The notes under the pieces are model-generated. The model ran no database searches, was not told the origin of the DNA, and saw nothing but the letters and a program-made list of their open reading frames with translations. From Balneolaceae bacterium (GTDB lineage: Bacteria; Bacteroidota; Rhodothermia; Balneolales; Balneolaceae), in the NCBI GenBank assembly GCA_007123785.1, contig SLGL01000498.1:1-6413 (forward strand): a stretch of DNA of 6,413 bases. The letters run 5' to 3'. Positions within the stretch are counted from its first letter, which is position 1, and every line of letters starts with the position of its first letter. Positions 5,252 to 6,413 of the stretch are shown here, piece by piece. Position numbers and translations under genes: made by a program.

Positions 5252-6413
5252 TTACATATCCTCAGTATTTGTGTGTGAATTTATTAAATCTGATTCTTTT
5301 GAAAGTAAAACCGATATCAACAGAACAAATGCGAGGAACCACAATGAAAGAATGAACCAGTCAGAAACTCCCGGAAAGACTGATGTGATCATCAGGTATT
5401 CTCGTGTCACACTCCAGATTAAAATAGAAAGCAAGGTCACAAATAGTGCAAGCTGCACGTATTGGACTACTGAATATTTATTAATATGTAAATCAAACGT
5501 CCGCTTTCCCTGGATTAAATCCCGGATGATCCGAATCATCTGAAAAAATGACCCGGCGATTATCAAACCAATGAATACCCAAAGCCCTGTAATTGCTTTT
5601 GTGATGATCCCCATTCCCACAGAACCCAATCCGTTCCACTCTGCCCAGTCGCTTAGAATATGTGAGATCAGGGGCCAGCTTCTGGAGCTGTTTGTGAGGA
5701 TCACAATGCCATCTCCGGTTGCCGGAACGAGATGAAAATGAGTCATCCACCCGTTTCCCTGCCCGCCACTGAAAACAGCCGTTTGGCCATCCGGTAACGT
5801 TTCGATAAAGTGGCCCAATCCGTAATGTTCTGAAACAAATGCGTAGATATTGCCAACTTCGATCACAGGTGTGTAGAGTTCATTGATACTGCTTTGAGAC
5901 AGAACGTTCTCAGCGAAATAGAATTCACCCAGCATACCGGTTGCAACAAACCGGGCGATATCTTCCGTGCTGGCAAAAAGTCCGCCGGCTGCTTTTTCTG
6001 AATAGACATAGACAGACACAGGTTCACCGTTTAGTTTATGGCCATTTGGAACTGAAGTTGAGAAATCTTCACGCCACTTATAACTCGAATTATGCATTCC
6101 AAGAGGAAGCAATATCTCTTCTTCCATAAAGTCTACAAAGCTACGTCCGCTTACATCCTCAATAAGCATTTCGAGAAGGTTGAAACCAACATTTGAATAG
6201 ATGAACGATTTGCAGGGCTCCTGAACAAGATGAACTTCACGGGTCAGACTCTCTCTCAAAGACGGTTTTTCTTCTCCCGGTGAATATTCCAGCCCGATGG
6301 TTCCCAAAGGAAGCCCGGAGCTGTGGCTCAGCAGATGCCTGATCGTAACTCTCTCCGTGTCAAAATCGGACTCTGGAAATTCCCAGCTTGTCAGGTACCG
6401 GTGTACCGGATCA
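5252..6413 (-). CDS. Serine hydrolase, beta-lactamase/class C PBP-like family, with C-terminal membrane helices (N-terminus outside window)
   Basis: The frame is open from the right edge (DPVHRYLTSWEF...) to TAA at 5254-5252, giving 386 visible residues. HLLSHSSGLP (26-35) is the conserved segment following the nucleophile region of family S12 serine hydrolases. YSN (72-74) is the second catalytic motif, and EKAAGGLFAS near 139-148 matches the usual conserved A-G-G-L turn. The third motif, normally HxG or KTG, is aligned here with SGG in FSGGQGNGW (214-222). The Ser-x-x-Lys nucleophile lies off the right edge. After the hydrolase domain come three predicted helices (about 274-293, 316-335, 351-371), which would anchor it in the inner membrane with the domain likely periplasmic. 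The family cleaves or transfers on peptides, beta-lactams or esters; the substrate here cannot be told. A TTG at 6307 is not the start, since the conserved HLLSHSSGLP lies before it. Confidence 0.88.
   Translation of the reverse strand, partial: DPVHRYLTSWEFPESDFDTERVTIRHLLSHSSGLPLGTIGLEYSPGEEKPSLRESLTREVHLVQEPCKSFIYSNVGFNLLEMLIEDVSGRSFVDFMEEEILLPLGMHNSSYKWREDFSTSVPNGHKLNGEPVSVYVYSEKAAGGLFASTEDIARFVATGMLGEFYFAENVLSQSSINELYTPVIEVGNIYAFVSEHYGLGHFIETLPDGQTAVFSGGQGNGWMTHFHLVPATGDGIVILTNSSRSWPLISHILSDWAEWNGLGSVGMGIITKAITGLWVFIGLIIAGSFFQMIRIIRDLIQGKRTFDLHINKYSVVQYVQLALFVTLLSILIWSVTREYLMITSVFPGVSDWFILSLWFLAFVLLISVLLSKESDLINSHTNTEDM

Noticed and set aside
5187..5543. 118-codon open frame on the plus strand
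   Set aside because: It lies mostly antisense to the membrane tail of the serine hydrolase, has no plausible domain content and has a mixed, low-complexity composition; the minus-strand frame shows clear family motifs.
6305..6307. TTG as the start of the serine hydrolase
   Set aside because: The frame continues upstream to the window edge with conserved family sequence (HLLSHSSGLP), so the true start lies outside.
6394..6409. Nested palindromes GGTAC/GTACC and CCGGT/ACCGG
   Set aside because: Short arms inside the serine hydrolase coding sequence near the window edge, with nothing nearby to suggest a site.

Overview
The window reads as a chromosomal segment of a Gram-negative bacterium, most likely in the Bacteroidota/Balneolota/Rhodothermota neighbourhood. 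This placement is an inference. It rests on a moderately AT-rich composition, short promoters resembling the TAnnTTTG type, weak Shine-Dalgarno signals, and small membrane proteins of a kind I associate with those phyla. No tRNA, rRNA, CRISPR array, insertion sequence or phage gene is visible.

Layout. Positions 1-218 (+) are the last 71 codons of a P-type cation-transporting ATPase. Everything else is on the minus strand. From the right edge leftwards these are: a serine hydrolase of the beta-lactamase/class C PBP-like family with three C-terminal membrane helices (5252 to beyond 6413, N-terminus cut by the window edge); a 430-aa ferric-reductase/NADPH-oxidase-like flavocytochrome (3849-5141); two small four-helix membrane proteins of unknown function (3387-3815 and 3032-3370); a gene-free stretch of about 260 bp; and a large MMPL/RND-type transporter (224-2686, with its natural N-terminus at 2773). 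The transporter ends 5 nt from the stop codon of the ATPase, tail to tail.

The flavocytochrome and the two small membrane proteins are spaced by 33 and 16 nt and probably form one transcript, with a candidate promoter near 5165-5172. All three are membrane proteins, so the small ones may assist the oxidoreductase, but nothing in their sequence proves it. The serine hydrolase and the transporter look like separate units.

The most notable observation is an in-frame TAA codon (minus strand, 2689-2687) inside the first transmembrane helix of the RND transporter. It separates a well-formed 28-residue N-terminus starting at ATG 2773 from an otherwise intact 820-codon frame that can only restart at the adjacent TTG (2686). 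This is a point nonsense mutation, a sequencing error or an unusual stop-restart arrangement. I see no clear evidence of a wholly new multi-gene system here; the flavocytochrome plus two small membrane proteins is the best candidate for an uncharacterised functional unit.
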